Origin: Alteromonadaceae bacterium XY-R5 | GTDB taxonomy: Bacteria; Pseudomonadota; Gammaproteobacteria; Enterobacterales; Alteromonadaceae | Length of the DNA: 64,000 nucleotides | Assembly: GCA_001660395.1 (NCBI GenBank) | Contig: LXWE01000008.1 | Location: 1 to 64,000, forward strand | Direction: 5' to 3' | Part shown: piece by piece, positions 17,775 through 26,442 of the stretch | How positions within the stretch are numbered: the first letter of the stretch is position 1 | How the letters are laid out: the number at the start of each line of letters is the position of its first letter | Program-made: the position numbers and the translations under genes | The notes under the pieces: model-generated | The model's database searches: none | What the model was told of the DNA's origin: nothing | What the model saw: only the letters and a program-made list of their open reading frames with translations

Positions 17775-18314
17775 ATGCGAAATAGTTTAATGTTTTTTCC
17801 CATGGCCGCTATTGTCTGTCCGGCGTATGCGGTTGATTATCTTTCCATCGAACAGGCACAGCAGGTTATTTTCGGAGAGACTGTATCTTCCATCGCTACG
17901 CCGTTGGCATTGGATGATGACCAGCGTGATTTGATTAAAGATCTCGCTGGGGTGCGCCAACGTCAGGATACTCAGCCGATCTGGAAAATTGAACAGAATG
18001 GTCAGCAGGTCGGTTGGTTGTTTATGGATGATGTTATCGGTAAGCATGAGTACATCACGTATGCACTGGGCGTGAATATGGCCGGTGAAGTGGTAGGGAT
18101 GGAAATTCTGAGTTACCGAGAAACCCATGGTGGTGAGGTGCGTGAAGCTGAGTGGCGTGGTAATTTTGCCGGTAAAACCGTCGACCAACCGTTTAAGCTC
18201 GATGAAGATATTCCGAATATCAGTGGCGCAACACTTAGTTGTCGTAATCTCACTGACGGAGTTAAACGCCTACTCGTGATTCAGCAGCAATTTTTGGCGG
18301 CCAGCACCTCTTGA
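17775..18314 (+). CDS. exported FMN-binding domain protein
   Basis: 179 aa. A signal peptide ends at about residue 19, so the protein is periplasmic. The C-terminal FMN_bind domain has the flavinylation motif SGAT (150-153) in NISGATLSC; in NqrC, RnfG and relatives ApbE attaches FMN by a phosphodiester bond to this Thr. It lacks the membrane anchor of NqrC/RnfG. The start is ATG 17775; an upstream extension to 17739 has no ribosome-binding site. The next gene is apbE, overlapping by 4 bp, and a diheme-like membrane protein follows: a periplasmic electron-transfer unit. Confidence 0.87.
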   Translation: MRNSLMFFPMAAIVCPAYAVDYLSIEQAQQVIFGETVSSIATPLALDDDQRDLIKDLAGVRQRQDTQPIWKIEQNGQQVGWLFMDDVIGKHEYITYALGVNMAGEVVGMEILSYRETHGGEVREAEWRGNFAGKTVDQPFKLDEDIPNISGATLSCRNLTDGVKRLLVIQQQFLAASTS

Positions 18315-19135
18315 TAAGACGCGCTCGTCCGCTGCTTGGCACCTTAGTTGAAATAGGTGTCACTGATATCAATCTACCAATGTTGGTGGCAAATCAGGCT
18401 ATTAACCAGGCGTTTGCCCGAATAGCCTGTGTGCAGCAAAGTATGAGTTTTCACTCACCAGAGAGTGAACTTACGCGATTGAATCGCCATCCTGGTCAGT
18501 GGGTGGTTTTAAGCCCGTTGACCATACGCGTGCTTCGGTTGGCAAAGGCTGTCGGTATTGCCAGTGACAATCGGTTTAACTGCACAGTGGGCGGCGCGCT
18601 GGTGGCTCAGGGGGGCTTACCCAATCCAGTTTCCCATGAGGTACATTCCATCGGGGAGTCGGCGTTTATCCATTTAATGCCTTCTAAGGCAATGTTAGCT
18701 GAGCCGGTACTGGTAACGCTGGATGGAATTGCCAAAGGCTTTGCCATTGATGTTGCCGTCGCGAGCCTCAAGGCTAAGGGAATAACGTCTGGCTGGGTCA
18801 ATGCAGGCGGTGATCTGCGCGTTTTTGGTAACGCCAGTCTGTCAGTGACAATACGAGGAAATCGTAAGGGTGAACCTGTTATTGTCAGCAATCAGGCGAT
18901 TGCCAGTTCTCAAATTGCGCCGACCCATACTGAGTCGTTCCCTGCCTGGTTGGTGGATGGGTCGGAACAGGCTACAATCACTTCCGCTTATCAACGTCAG
19001 CAATCAAATGGTGTTGTCACCGTTTCTGCAAGATATGCCTGGCGTGCTGATGCACTGACTAAGATTGCCGCGCTTGCGCCCAATGACGATGCGCTTATGC
19101 AGCGATTGAAAGGCAAGCTTCTGCACTGTGCCTAG
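18311..19135 (+). CDS. apbE: FAD:protein FMN transferase without signal peptide
   Basis: 274 aa. It transfers FMN from FAD to a Thr of the target protein. Family motifs present: RPLLGTLVEI, LDGIAKGFAIDVA, NAGGDLRVFG and ADALTKIAAL (Mg-binding Asp). Most ApbE proteins are 330-350 aa periplasmic lipoproteins; this one begins directly at the fold (MIRRARPLLGT) with no export signal. The start TTG overlaps the upstream stop as TTGA, showing translational coupling with the FMN-binding protein, its likely substrate. Where the two meet in the cell is unclear: either ApbE reaches the periplasm another way or modification happens before export. Confidence 0.87.
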   Translation: MIRRARPLLGTLVEIGVTDINLPMLVANQAINQAFARIACVQQSMSFHSPESELTRLNRHPGQWVVLSPLTIRVLRLAKAVGIASDNRFNCTVGGALVAQGGLPNPVSHEVHSIGESAFIHLMPSKAMLAEPVLVTLDGIAKGFAIDVAVASLKAKGITSGWVNAGGDLRVFGNASLSVTIRGNRKGEPVIVSNQAIASSQIAPTHTESFPAWLVDGSEQATITSAYQRQQSNGVVTVSARYAWRADALTKIAALAPNDDALMQRLKGKLLHCA

Positions 19136-19147
19136 GATGTAACATAG

Positions 19148-19597
19148 ATGAAGAAATTATCCGGATACCCAGCCTGGTTCTACTGGACTTTGCTTGGCGG
19201 TGGGGCGCTGGTTACCCTTACCGGGCTATTAATGTTGCCAACCATGTTGGAATTTAAACTGGAATGGGATGTTCCCTGGCGTTTAGCCTCTGAGAGTCGT
19301 TTGTGGTCTGTAAGTGTTCACTTATTGGCCGGCTGGGTGCTCATATTTATGCTTGGGGCCTTATGGCAGGCGCATATGCGCGCAGGGTGGCGTAAACGCA
19401 AGAATCACATCACAGGCATATTGACCGGGATCCAATTGGTATTGCTGGCCCTTACCGGAACCGGGTTGTATTACTTCAGCAGCCTGGAGGCGCAGTTGTA
19501 TTCGGGGGTGATACATAGCCTTTTTGGGGCATTATTTGCGTTACTCTTTGCCTATCATGGTGTTAAAGGCGCGAAAATAAGACGAAAAACGCGTTAA
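19148..19597 (+). CDS. four-helix membrane protein, possible diheme cytochrome b
   Basis: 149 aa with four predicted membrane helices (about 11-31, 53-76, 88-110, 118-138). Histidines fall where a cytochrome b561-like bundle would hold two b-type hemes: His58 and His76 in helix 2 region, His123 and His137 in helix 4. It resembles DUF4405/PepSY-associated electron-transfer proteins in general layout. It starts 12 bp after apbE in the same operon, so it probably passes electrons between the quinone pool and the periplasmic flavoprotein. Heme binding is inferred from His positions only. Confidence 0.6.
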   Translation: MKKLSGYPAWFYWTLLGGGALVTLTGLLMLPTMLEFKLEWDVPWRLASESRLWSVSVHLLAGWVLIFMLGALWQAHMRAGWRKRKNHITGILTGIQLVLLALTGTGLYYFSSLEAQLYSGVIHSLFGALFALLFAYHGVKGAKIRRKTR

Positions 19598-19633
19598 CTT
19601 TTTTAAACTATTTCAGTCAACCTGAATGACGGT

Positions 19634-19963
19634 TTATTCAATTTTGCCAATAAATGCAATTGCCGCAGGAATGTTGGCGAGATGCAATTTAGGTATGCAG
19701 GTATTGCCAAAAGAAAACAGGTGTTCGCGCACCAGTTGCATGACCTCGTCATACTCGAATCGACCCATCGCCTGGCTGATCCCAATCGGGTTATGCGCCT
19801 CAGCCATCACACGGAATACTTTGCCATCGCTATCGATAAGATAATCATCCGGACTCAGTACTAACTCTGTGATAGTGGGATCTGACGTAAAGGCCGTCTG
19901 AGACCCTACAAACATCAATTCAGGATCTCCATGGAGTTTCAAAATAGCGGGCCATTTGGGCAT
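19634..19963 (-). CDS. small uncharacterised protein (DUF4144-like)
   Basis: 109 aa, no signal peptide or membrane helix, so cytoplasmic. It opens KWPAILKLHGDPEL and has a stretch SPDDYLIDSDGKVFRV, features I associate with DUF4144 of Alteromonadales and Shewanella; function unknown. It is a single gene, convergent with the cytochrome-like gene and upstream (same strand) of no partner. Identification with the family is from memory. Confidence 0.65.
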   Translation of the reverse strand: MPKWPAILKLHGDPELMFVGSQTAFTSDPTITELVLSPDDYLIDSDGKVFRVMAEAHNPIGISQAMGRFEYDEVMQLVREHLFSFGNTCIPKLHLANIPAAIAFIGKIE

Positions 19964-19976
19964 GTGTTTCTCTTTC

Positions 19977-20006
19977 TAAAAAATACCCCGCAGTTGCGGG
20001 GTATTT
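19977..20006 (-). terminator. terminator after the M13 peptidase gene
   Basis: ATACCCCGC/GCGGGGTAT stem with an AGTT loop; on the minus strand a run of six T follows (19983-19978). Confidence 0.85.
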
Positions 20007-20022
20007 GTGCGTAGAAGTGAGC

Positions 20023-22119
20023 TTACCAGATTTTTACGCGCTGCTCAGGTGCCAGATATAAGGCATCGCCGGGCTGTACGTTGAACGCTTTGTACCAGGC
20101 ATCGAGGTTGCGCACGGTCAGCGCGCGATACATGCCTGGGGCATGGCCATCTGTGGCAATTCGCTGACGCAACGCTGCATCACGCATCTTGGTCGCCCAG
20201 GTTTGGGCAAAGCCGATAAAGAAACGTTGGTCGCCAGTGAAGCCATTAATTACCGGGGCTTCTTGACCCTTAAGTGAGGCGCGATAAGCATCGTAAGCCG
20301 CAGATAAGCCTGCGACGTCTGCGATGTTTTCACCCAATGTGAGTTTGCCATTTACATGCAGATCCGGGAAAGGTGCGTAAGTATCAAATTGGGCAGCTAA
20401 AGCATCGCCCTGTTGAGCGAATTTGGCAAAATCCTGTTCTGTCCACCAGTTGCGCATGGCGCCGGTGGAGTCAAATGCCGCACCATTGTTATCAAAGCTG
20501 TGGCTAATTTCATGGCCAATTACGGCACCAATAGCTCCGTAGTTATAGGCATCATCCGCATCAGCGTTGTAAAAAGGCGGCTGTAAAATGCCGGCTGGGA
20601 AGTTTAAGGCATTTTGTACCGGCAGATTAACGGCATTCACGATTTGGGCGTTCATCCACCATTCGCCTTTATCCTGTGGTTTACCAATTTTGCCTAATTG
20701 ATGCAGGTATTCTGCTTTTTCACCATTCACTACATTGGCATAAGCATTATCAGCAACCACCGGATAATGGTCGTATACACGCCAGTGGTCCGGGTAACCG
20801 ACACTCACTACCAGTGATTTCACTTTAGCCAGTGCTTCTTGTTTGGTGCTCGGGGCCATCCAGTCAATGGTTTCGACGCGCTGGTGGAAGGCGTCAATAA
20901 TGTTATCCACCATGTGGCTAACATTGGCTTTAGCGGTAGCTGGGAAGTACTTGCTTACATAAGCCTGGCCTACCGCATCTCCTAAATATACATCCAGCGC
21001 ACTTAAGGCGCGCTTGTCGCGGCTACGTTGTTCCGGTGTGCCTGATAAGGTGGTGCCGTAAAAGGCAAAGTGGGCTGCATCAATGGCAGTTGGTAGCACG
21101 TTGGCGTGACTGTTGATGGCGTGGAAAGTTAGCCAATCCTGCCAGGCTTGCAGTGGCTCACTGGCCACCAGCTTTGCCAGGCGGGTGATGGCATCCGCAT
21201 GATAAGCGTCAAATTCATTTTGCGTATCTAATTGGGCCGCTTTGAAGAATGCATTCCAGTCTATACCCGGTGCCTTTTTAGCAAAGTCGGCACGTGTCCA
21301 AATGGCAGAGGCTTTAGAGAAATCTTCGCTGTCAGCACGGGTAGCATGGGCCTGGGCAATTTTTGTTTCCAGGGCAAAAATGCGGGTGGCCATATTGTCT
21401 GTATCTTTGATGCCCGCAGTGGCCAGCAGCTTGGCGATATAAGCGCGATATTGCTCGCGAATTTGCTGCATTTTTGGCGAATCTGACAGGTAGTATTCCC
21501 GTTCGGGTAAGCCCAGGCCACCCTGCAACATATAAGGTAATACCTTACCCGGTGTTGCCAGCCCCTGAGTGACAAACAAGCCGAATAGATTTTCGGTACG
21601 ATAGTCGGTGGCGTTTAAAGGGTCTACGTCGGCACGCAGGTTTGCGCCAAGTGTAGCGGATAGCTGCTGCCTGGTTTTGATGCTTTTATAGCTGTCTAAA
21701 TCAGCCTGAATAGGTGAAAGGCCCGCTGCATTTATGGCGTCGACATTAGTGTAAGCCTGATAGAAATCCGCAATCCTGGCATTATTGCTACCTGCTGGCT
21801 GAGGCGTGGAGACCAGCTCTGCAATCAACTCTGCATTGTGCTTTTCGGTGCTTTCAAATGCCACCAGGAAGGAACCTGTGCTGGAGCGATCAGCAGGGAT
21901 TTGCGTACGCTTGACCCAGTTACCGTTGGCATAACCAAAAAAGTCATCGCCGGGTTTGATGCTGGTATCCATAGCAGTAACGTCTATGCCGATGTCTGCA
22001 TCGAAATTTTGATCTGGAGCGGAAACGACACTGGGCGTCGTTTGGCTATTACAGGCGGCTAATCCACCGAGTGCCATAGCACTGGCAATCAGGCTACTCA
22101 GGAGTCGCTTTTTCAGCAT
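20023..22119 (-). CDS. pepO: M13-family zinc metallopeptidase, lipoprotein
   Basis: 698 aa neprilysin-like endopeptidase. The N-terminus is a lipoprotein signal with lipobox LAAC, so it is anchored in the periplasm or outer membrane. The zinc site HEISH (about residue 535) and the third ligand in ENIADVAGL are intact, as are the substrate motif NAFY-like region (NALNFPAGIL) and the C-terminal region ending in W. Such enzymes cut small peptides, usually under 40 residues. Monocistronic, with its own terminator. The symbol pepO follows common usage for the family and is not specific. Confidence 0.92.
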   Translation of the reverse strand: MLKKRLLSSLIASAMALGGLAACNSQTTPSVVSAPDQNFDADIGIDVTAMDTSIKPGDDFFGYANGNWVKRTQIPADRSSTGSFLVAFESTEKHNAELIAELVSTPQPAGSNNARIADFYQAYTNVDAINAAGLSPIQADLDSYKSIKTRQQLSATLGANLRADVDPLNATDYRTENLFGLFVTQGLATPGKVLPYMLQGGLGLPEREYYLSDSPKMQQIREQYRAYIAKLLATAGIKDTDNMATRIFALETKIAQAHATRADSEDFSKASAIWTRADFAKKAPGIDWNAFFKAAQLDTQNEFDAYHADAITRLAKLVASEPLQAWQDWLTFHAINSHANVLPTAIDAAHFAFYGTTLSGTPEQRSRDKRALSALDVYLGDAVGQAYVSKYFPATAKANVSHMVDNIIDAFHQRVETIDWMAPSTKQEALAKVKSLVVSVGYPDHWRVYDHYPVVADNAYANVVNGEKAEYLHQLGKIGKPQDKGEWWMNAQIVNAVNLPVQNALNFPAGILQPPFYNADADDAYNYGAIGAVIGHEISHSFDNNGAAFDSTGAMRNWWTEQDFAKFAQQGDALAAQFDTYAPFPDLHVNGKLTLGENIADVAGLSAAYDAYRASLKGQEAPVINGFTGDQRFFIGFAQTWATKMRDAALRQRIATDGHAPGMYRALTVRNLDAWYKAFNVQPGDALYLAPEQRVKIW

Positions 22120-22241
22120 GGGAACTCTCTTTTGATTTGGTATGAAAAGACCTGAATAGTCTAGCCAAGGCTACCGCAAGAGGACATTTCACTGAGCGGG
22201 TTTGTCCGTGAGCTCAACGCAGAAAATTACATTCTGTAACC

Positions 22242-24305
22242 TTATTGCCCTGATTTCCCTGCACTGGAACTGGTCATTTTGGATTGAGCATAGGGGATAA
22301 TATGGGCATTTACGAAATCTGAAAAGGGCATCGGCTTAGCTAAATAATAGCCCTGAAACACATCAATGCCGATGCGGCCGAGGGTAGTAAGCTGATCGAG
22401 GTTTTCAACCCCTTCTGCCACCGTGAGCAAATTGACAGAATCGGCGATTTTAACAATTCCTTCAATCATAGGTTGCTGGCTACTTGAGCTGACATCGTCT
22501 ACAAAGGCTTTATCAATTTTTAATATATCCAACGGCAACTGGCGTAAGTAAGACAGGGATGAATAGCCGGTACCAAAGTCGTCCAGGGCAATACGAAATC
22601 CTCGTTGCTTCAGCTCAACCAATTTGCGCTTAGAATCTTCAAAATCCTGCACCAGTGCAGTTTCGGTAATTTCAAGGGTAAACAGAGATGGCGGCAGGTT
22701 GTGCTGACTCAGAATGTGCATCAGTTCTTCTACATAAGATGCGCGGTTCAGTTCCCAGGCTGACACATTCAATGAAATACGAAATGGGCTGGCATTGAGC
22801 AGCGTGCCAACACCCGCCAGATAGCGCGCGGTTTTATTAAGCACAGCATGGCCGAGTTTACTGATCAGGCCAAAGCGCTCTGCCAGCGGAATAAACTCTA
22901 ATGGTGACACTAAACCCAAGGTAGGGTGTTGCCAGCGCACCAACACTTCTGCACCATACAGTTGGCCATCACTATGAAACTGGGGTTGCAGGACGATATC
23001 TAACTGTTCCTGGCGAATCGCCAGTTCCAGTTGTTGTTTCATCTCCAGTTGCTTATTACTGTCATCGAGCTCCAAATCAGTGAGCAGGGTTATTTCTGAT
23101 TTGGCCACTTTCTTGGCGTGCAGGATGACTTTTTCAGCGAGGATAAACACATCTTCGGGGCCATGAATGTCGGCATTCCTGGTTTGTGTCATCCCTATGG
23201 TGCATGAAAGCTGTATTTCGCGTTTGTCTATATAAATGGTTTTTTGGAGCAGTTGCTCGAGATCGTGAGCAATCTGCAGTAGTTTATTGCTGGAGAGCAA
23301 TTCTGATGCAAGCAGTAAAAATCGATCGCTGTCGAAACGGGCGACATAGAGCTGATGAAGATGTGCGTAGTCAGCAAAACGCTTTGCCAGTTCTTTGAGA
23401 ATTTGATTCCCCACTAAAAAGCCGTAGGCCTGATTACACACCTGAAAGTGGTCTATGTCGGTGACGATTAAGCTCATGGCCTGGCGGTTGTGGCCCAGTT
23501 GAAACAGGTTTTCGAGCACATTGAAAATTCCCGCACGATTACTGACCAGAGTGATTTTATCGGTATATGCCTGACGACGAAGCTCCGCTTCTAAATCGAC
23601 ATATTCGAGGATGAACTGGAAGGTAAAAAACAGGATCAGACAAAAAATGCCACTGAGAGATAAGATGATGCTATCGATTCTACCGGTGAGTGTCAGATAG
23701 TCGTTGGCCAGTAAAATGGTGACAAGAAGCGCATAAAATACAAAGAACCGACTTAACTGTTTGTTTTTACTGGTGAGCACAAACAACAGCATGGCGGCCG
23801 TCATCCAGGCATGTATCACCAGAAACATGCTGTCACGCAGTTTACCCAGTATCGAGGTAGGCGCATCCAAGGCACTAATGGTTTCTCCCCAGGCCAGGGT
23901 TATATCTTTGAGTTCGGGCAGGCTGGCATAGCGCATGGGCAATGTACTGAAAATATCTACCAGCGCCATAAAGATGACATACCCTCCCAGCAACCAAATT
24001 GATTTAGACGAACCTAATCGGCCGGTGATGCGTGTGACCACCAGTATCATAGTGAGCTGGAGAAGATTGGCACAGTGGTGAAGCACTCGACTGCAGATTA
24101 ACGCTACGTCCAGAGACTGGGTTTGGTATTGAACATAGTTGGCATACTGGACAACGCCTGCCAGCACTATGGTAAGCAGCAGCCAATGGCGCACACTCTG
24201 ATATTTCACCATTTTATTGACGGGAAGGGGCACCAGATAACAAAACGCGGCCATGGTAAACATGATACCGCTGGTGAGAATGTAAAAGGTGGGAGTGATC
24301 GACAT
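22242..24305 (-). CDS. membrane GGDEF-EAL protein, probable c-di-GMP phosphodiesterase
   Basis: 687 aa. Six to eight hydrophobic helices fill residues 1-235 (an integral membrane sensor), followed by a GGDEF domain whose signature is FDSDRF, hence inactive as a cyclase, and a C-terminal EAL domain. The EAL domain keeps EVL (the EAL motif), DDFGTGYSSLSYL, LKID and AEGVEN, so hydrolysis of c-di-GMP to pGpG is expected. The dead GGDEF domain may bind GTP and control the EAL domain, as known for several such proteins. Monocistronic. Confidence 0.9.
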   Translation of the reverse strand: MSITPTFYILTSGIMFTMAAFCYLVPLPVNKMVKYQSVRHWLLLTIVLAGVVQYANYVQYQTQSLDVALICSRVLHHCANLLQLTMILVVTRITGRLGSSKSIWLLGGYVIFMALVDIFSTLPMRYASLPELKDITLAWGETISALDAPTSILGKLRDSMFLVIHAWMTAAMLLFVLTSKNKQLSRFFVFYALLVTILLANDYLTLTGRIDSIILSLSGIFCLILFFTFQFILEYVDLEAELRRQAYTDKITLVSNRAGIFNVLENLFQLGHNRQAMSLIVTDIDHFQVCNQAYGFLVGNQILKELAKRFADYAHLHQLYVARFDSDRFLLLASELLSSNKLLQIAHDLEQLLQKTIYIDKREIQLSCTIGMTQTRNADIHGPEDVFILAEKVILHAKKVAKSEITLLTDLELDDSNKQLEMKQQLELAIRQEQLDIVLQPQFHSDGQLYGAEVLVRWQHPTLGLVSPLEFIPLAERFGLISKLGHAVLNKTARYLAGVGTLLNASPFRISLNVSAWELNRASYVEELMHILSQHNLPPSLFTLEITETALVQDFEDSKRKLVELKQRGFRIALDDFGTGYSSLSYLRQLPLDILKIDKAFVDDVSSSSQQPMIEGIVKIADSVNLLTVAEGVENLDQLTTLGRIGIDVFQGYYLAKPMPFSDFVNAHIIPYAQSKMTSSSAGKSGQ

Positions 24306-24428
24306 AAGTGCTGCTAAACGAAACGGAAACGGCTTAACGATGACGAATTTCTACCCCTCATAATGAATCAAAGAATGTAAAAGGCAAGTAAATGTCTTTG
24401 AATGGCGTAGCTATCTGCGCTAACGCAA

Positions 24429-24448
24429 GGAAGGGCGAATGCCCTTCC
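24429..24448 (-). terminator. hairpin after the first PL4 lyase gene
   Basis: Perfect 8-bp stem GGAAGGGC/GCCCTTCC with GAAT loop, just past the minus-strand stop codon; only a short T run follows. Confidence 0.5.
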
Positions 24449-24457
24449 TAGTGGTGA

Positions 24458-26140
24458 TTAATCGAGTAGATCAATTGCATCAATGCTAATGCTTGGAGAT
24501 AAGTAGCCTGTGCTGGTGGTGCCACTGATGACGGTGACAGTCAGTATGTTCCAATCTGAAGTGCTGGTTTGCCAGGCGCTGGCAGGCACGTCAAAGCTAA
24601 AAGAGGTGTTGTTACAGCGATAACTGCCCGTAGTCAGGTTGCGGGTGCTTGGCTGAGAAGATGCCGCCGGATTGGATGAGCTCCAGCTGTTCACGCTAAT
24701 TTTGGGTCTGCCGCCAGCAAATGCGCAGGTAATGCCAATGCGCAGGGTGTGGGCGGCGGCAAGCTGGGTGCTGTTTAGTTTAAAGTAGATAATGTGATCA
24801 TTATTGATGTCCTTCCACATGTAGGCCGGAAAATCGCTGGCACTATTGGTGCCGATAATAAAGTTGGCGGGATCCCAGTCGCTCAGGCGCACATCCGATG
24901 GATGCATAGTCGTCAGCTTATCGCCATTGAGGAGCTCCTGTGGCGAGCCATCCCAGCTTCCTATACGCCATATGGCGCTGCTATCGTCGGGATCGCCACT
25001 GATACTGAAGGAATTTAACACTGTCACTCCCCCGGCGGTCACATTGACACTGCGGGAATCCACGGCCAGTTCGTTTTTGTAGGTGGTCATGGTGTAAGTG
25101 CCGGGCAACATGTTGCTGCGGCTGAAGTAGCCGCTACTGGCGTCTGCATCCACCCAATACTGGGCAGTGCTATTGGCAAAGCCTACGGTGTAATCGAAGC
25201 TGCTATCACGATTGTTGATCCCCACGCCTGCCACCCGGCCGCGAGAAGCGGCAGCCACGTATCCGGTTAAACTCATATTGGCAAACCAACTGGTATCGAC
25301 ACTGCCGGGGTCCTGGCCTGCATTCACTACCAGGGTATAGGTGTTAAGAATGCCGGGGCGAAACGCCTCGGTCTGGGCCTGACCATAATTGACGATATAG
25401 GTGAGTTCCTGATCGGTCGAGGTGCCCTGATTGAGCAGGCTGCGATAAAACGGACCGCCTGAGCCGCCTTCCTGATCATCCCTGACTACCCACACCCCCA
25501 CCGTTTCGCTGGTGGCTCCAAAAAATTGCCAGTCTTTCAGGCGCATATTTGAATAGTGTTTAGAGCGGGTTTCACCATTGGCAAGGCCAAAGATATCGCC
25601 GGATTCCACCGTGGAGGTGGTTTGGGAAATGTCTGAGGGTTCAGGTCCATAAGGCAGCAAGTCTCTGTCCAGGCGCAGTATGTAGCGCACATGGCCGTGA
25701 ATATCCGGCTCACTGCTAAAGTATGTACCCATATAGATATTGGCGTAACCGTTGCGGGCCAGATAGTAATGGGTCAGATTTCCGGCCTGCACTGTGACTT
25801 TGATGTAATCGCTGTTGATCACGCTGGCACTGACGCTCACGGCAGATACGCCGGTATATAGCCAGTCGAAACCGGAATTAATCTGCGAGCCGCGGCTTTG
25901 GTTCTGGAATTCTACGCCATTGATTTTCAGGGATGAAATATCACCCGCTGACTGGGTACTGACACCGTTATCTGTGCGCCTGACGCTAAACACCAAGCCG
26001 GCATTGGTATCTATGGTGTAAAAATCGGTAGTGGTGGCGAGAGAAAAAGCGGCATGGCTGGCAAATGAGAGGCCGCTGAGCAGGCATATTAGGAGTATCA
26101 GGCAAACAGAAAATCTGCCCCTCAGGTTTGGATTAGGCAT
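24458..26140 (-). CDS. secreted rhamnogalacturonan lyase, PL4 family (copy 1)
   Basis: 560 aa with a signal peptide ending near residue 31. It has the three-part PL4 layout: an N-terminal beta-sandwich lyase domain (about 32-280), a small FnIII-like domain (about 290-375) and a C-terminal CBM-like jelly roll. It aligns along its length with the Aspergillus aculeatus enzyme as I recall it: catalytic Lys150 corresponds to Lys194 (GETRSKHYS), but His210 corresponds to Gln254 (YGQAQTE). Family enzymes cleave rhamnogalacturonan I of pectin by beta elimination; activity here is uncertain. ATG 26140 follows AGGGGA closely. Its closest relative is the next gene upstream. Confidence 0.87.
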   Translation of the reverse strand: MPNPNLRGRFSVCLILLICLLSGLSFASHAAFSLATTTDFYTIDTNAGLVFSVRRTDNGVSTQSAGDISSLKINGVEFQNQSRGSQINSGFDWLYTGVSAVSVSASVINSDYIKVTVQAGNLTHYYLARNGYANIYMGTYFSSEPDIHGHVRYILRLDRDLLPYGPEPSDISQTTSTVESGDIFGLANGETRSKHYSNMRLKDWQFFGATSETVGVWVVRDDQEGGSGGPFYRSLLNQGTSTDQELTYIVNYGQAQTEAFRPGILNTYTLVVNAGQDPGSVDTSWFANMSLTGYVAAASRGRVAGVGINNRDSSFDYTVGFANSTAQYWVDADASSGYFSRSNMLPGTYTMTTYKNELAVDSRSVNVTAGGVTVLNSFSISGDPDDSSAIWRIGSWDGSPQELLNGDKLTTMHPSDVRLSDWDPANFIIGTNSASDFPAYMWKDINNDHIIYFKLNSTQLAAAHTLRIGITCAFAGGRPKISVNSWSSSNPAASSQPSTRNLTTGSYRCNNTSFSFDVPASAWQTSTSDWNILTVTVISGTTSTGYLSPSISIDAIDLLD

Positions 26141-26277
26141 AAAAGTCCCCTGTAGTAATCGGTTAAATCAGGGGCTGATGCTTTTCGGACCTGAATACGA
26201 CCTGGGCCAAATATTGGCAAGGAAAAGGCGCAGTCCCTGTGTCCTGTGGCCGCCATCTTGGCGGCAACAGCAAAATC

Positions 26278-26333
26278 CTAGCAGGCGTTTAATTAGCGGG
26301 TTTAAAATTTACCTTATGCTTTACATGTGAATC
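26278..26333 (-). promoter_or_regulatory. shared upstream element of PL4 copy 1
   Basis: CCTAGCA, 34 bp, then GCTTTACATGTGAATC. The same two blocks with the same 34-bp spacing occur upstream of copy 2. On the gene's strand the order is GATTCACATGTAAAGC then TGCTAGGAT, an extended-10-like box without a good -35, suggesting an activator site plus core promoter. A third shared block CAGTCCCTGTGT starts at 26231. The rest of 26141-26442 shows nothing clear. Confidence 0.5.
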
Positions 26334-26442
26334 GCAATCTTTCATCTGTGCAGGGCAATGAGCGGTTTGGCTGGTGGGATGTTAACAATTGCGTTCCACC
26401 AAGTGGAAGCGACAGCATGTGCCGCTTCACAGGAGGGGGAAG

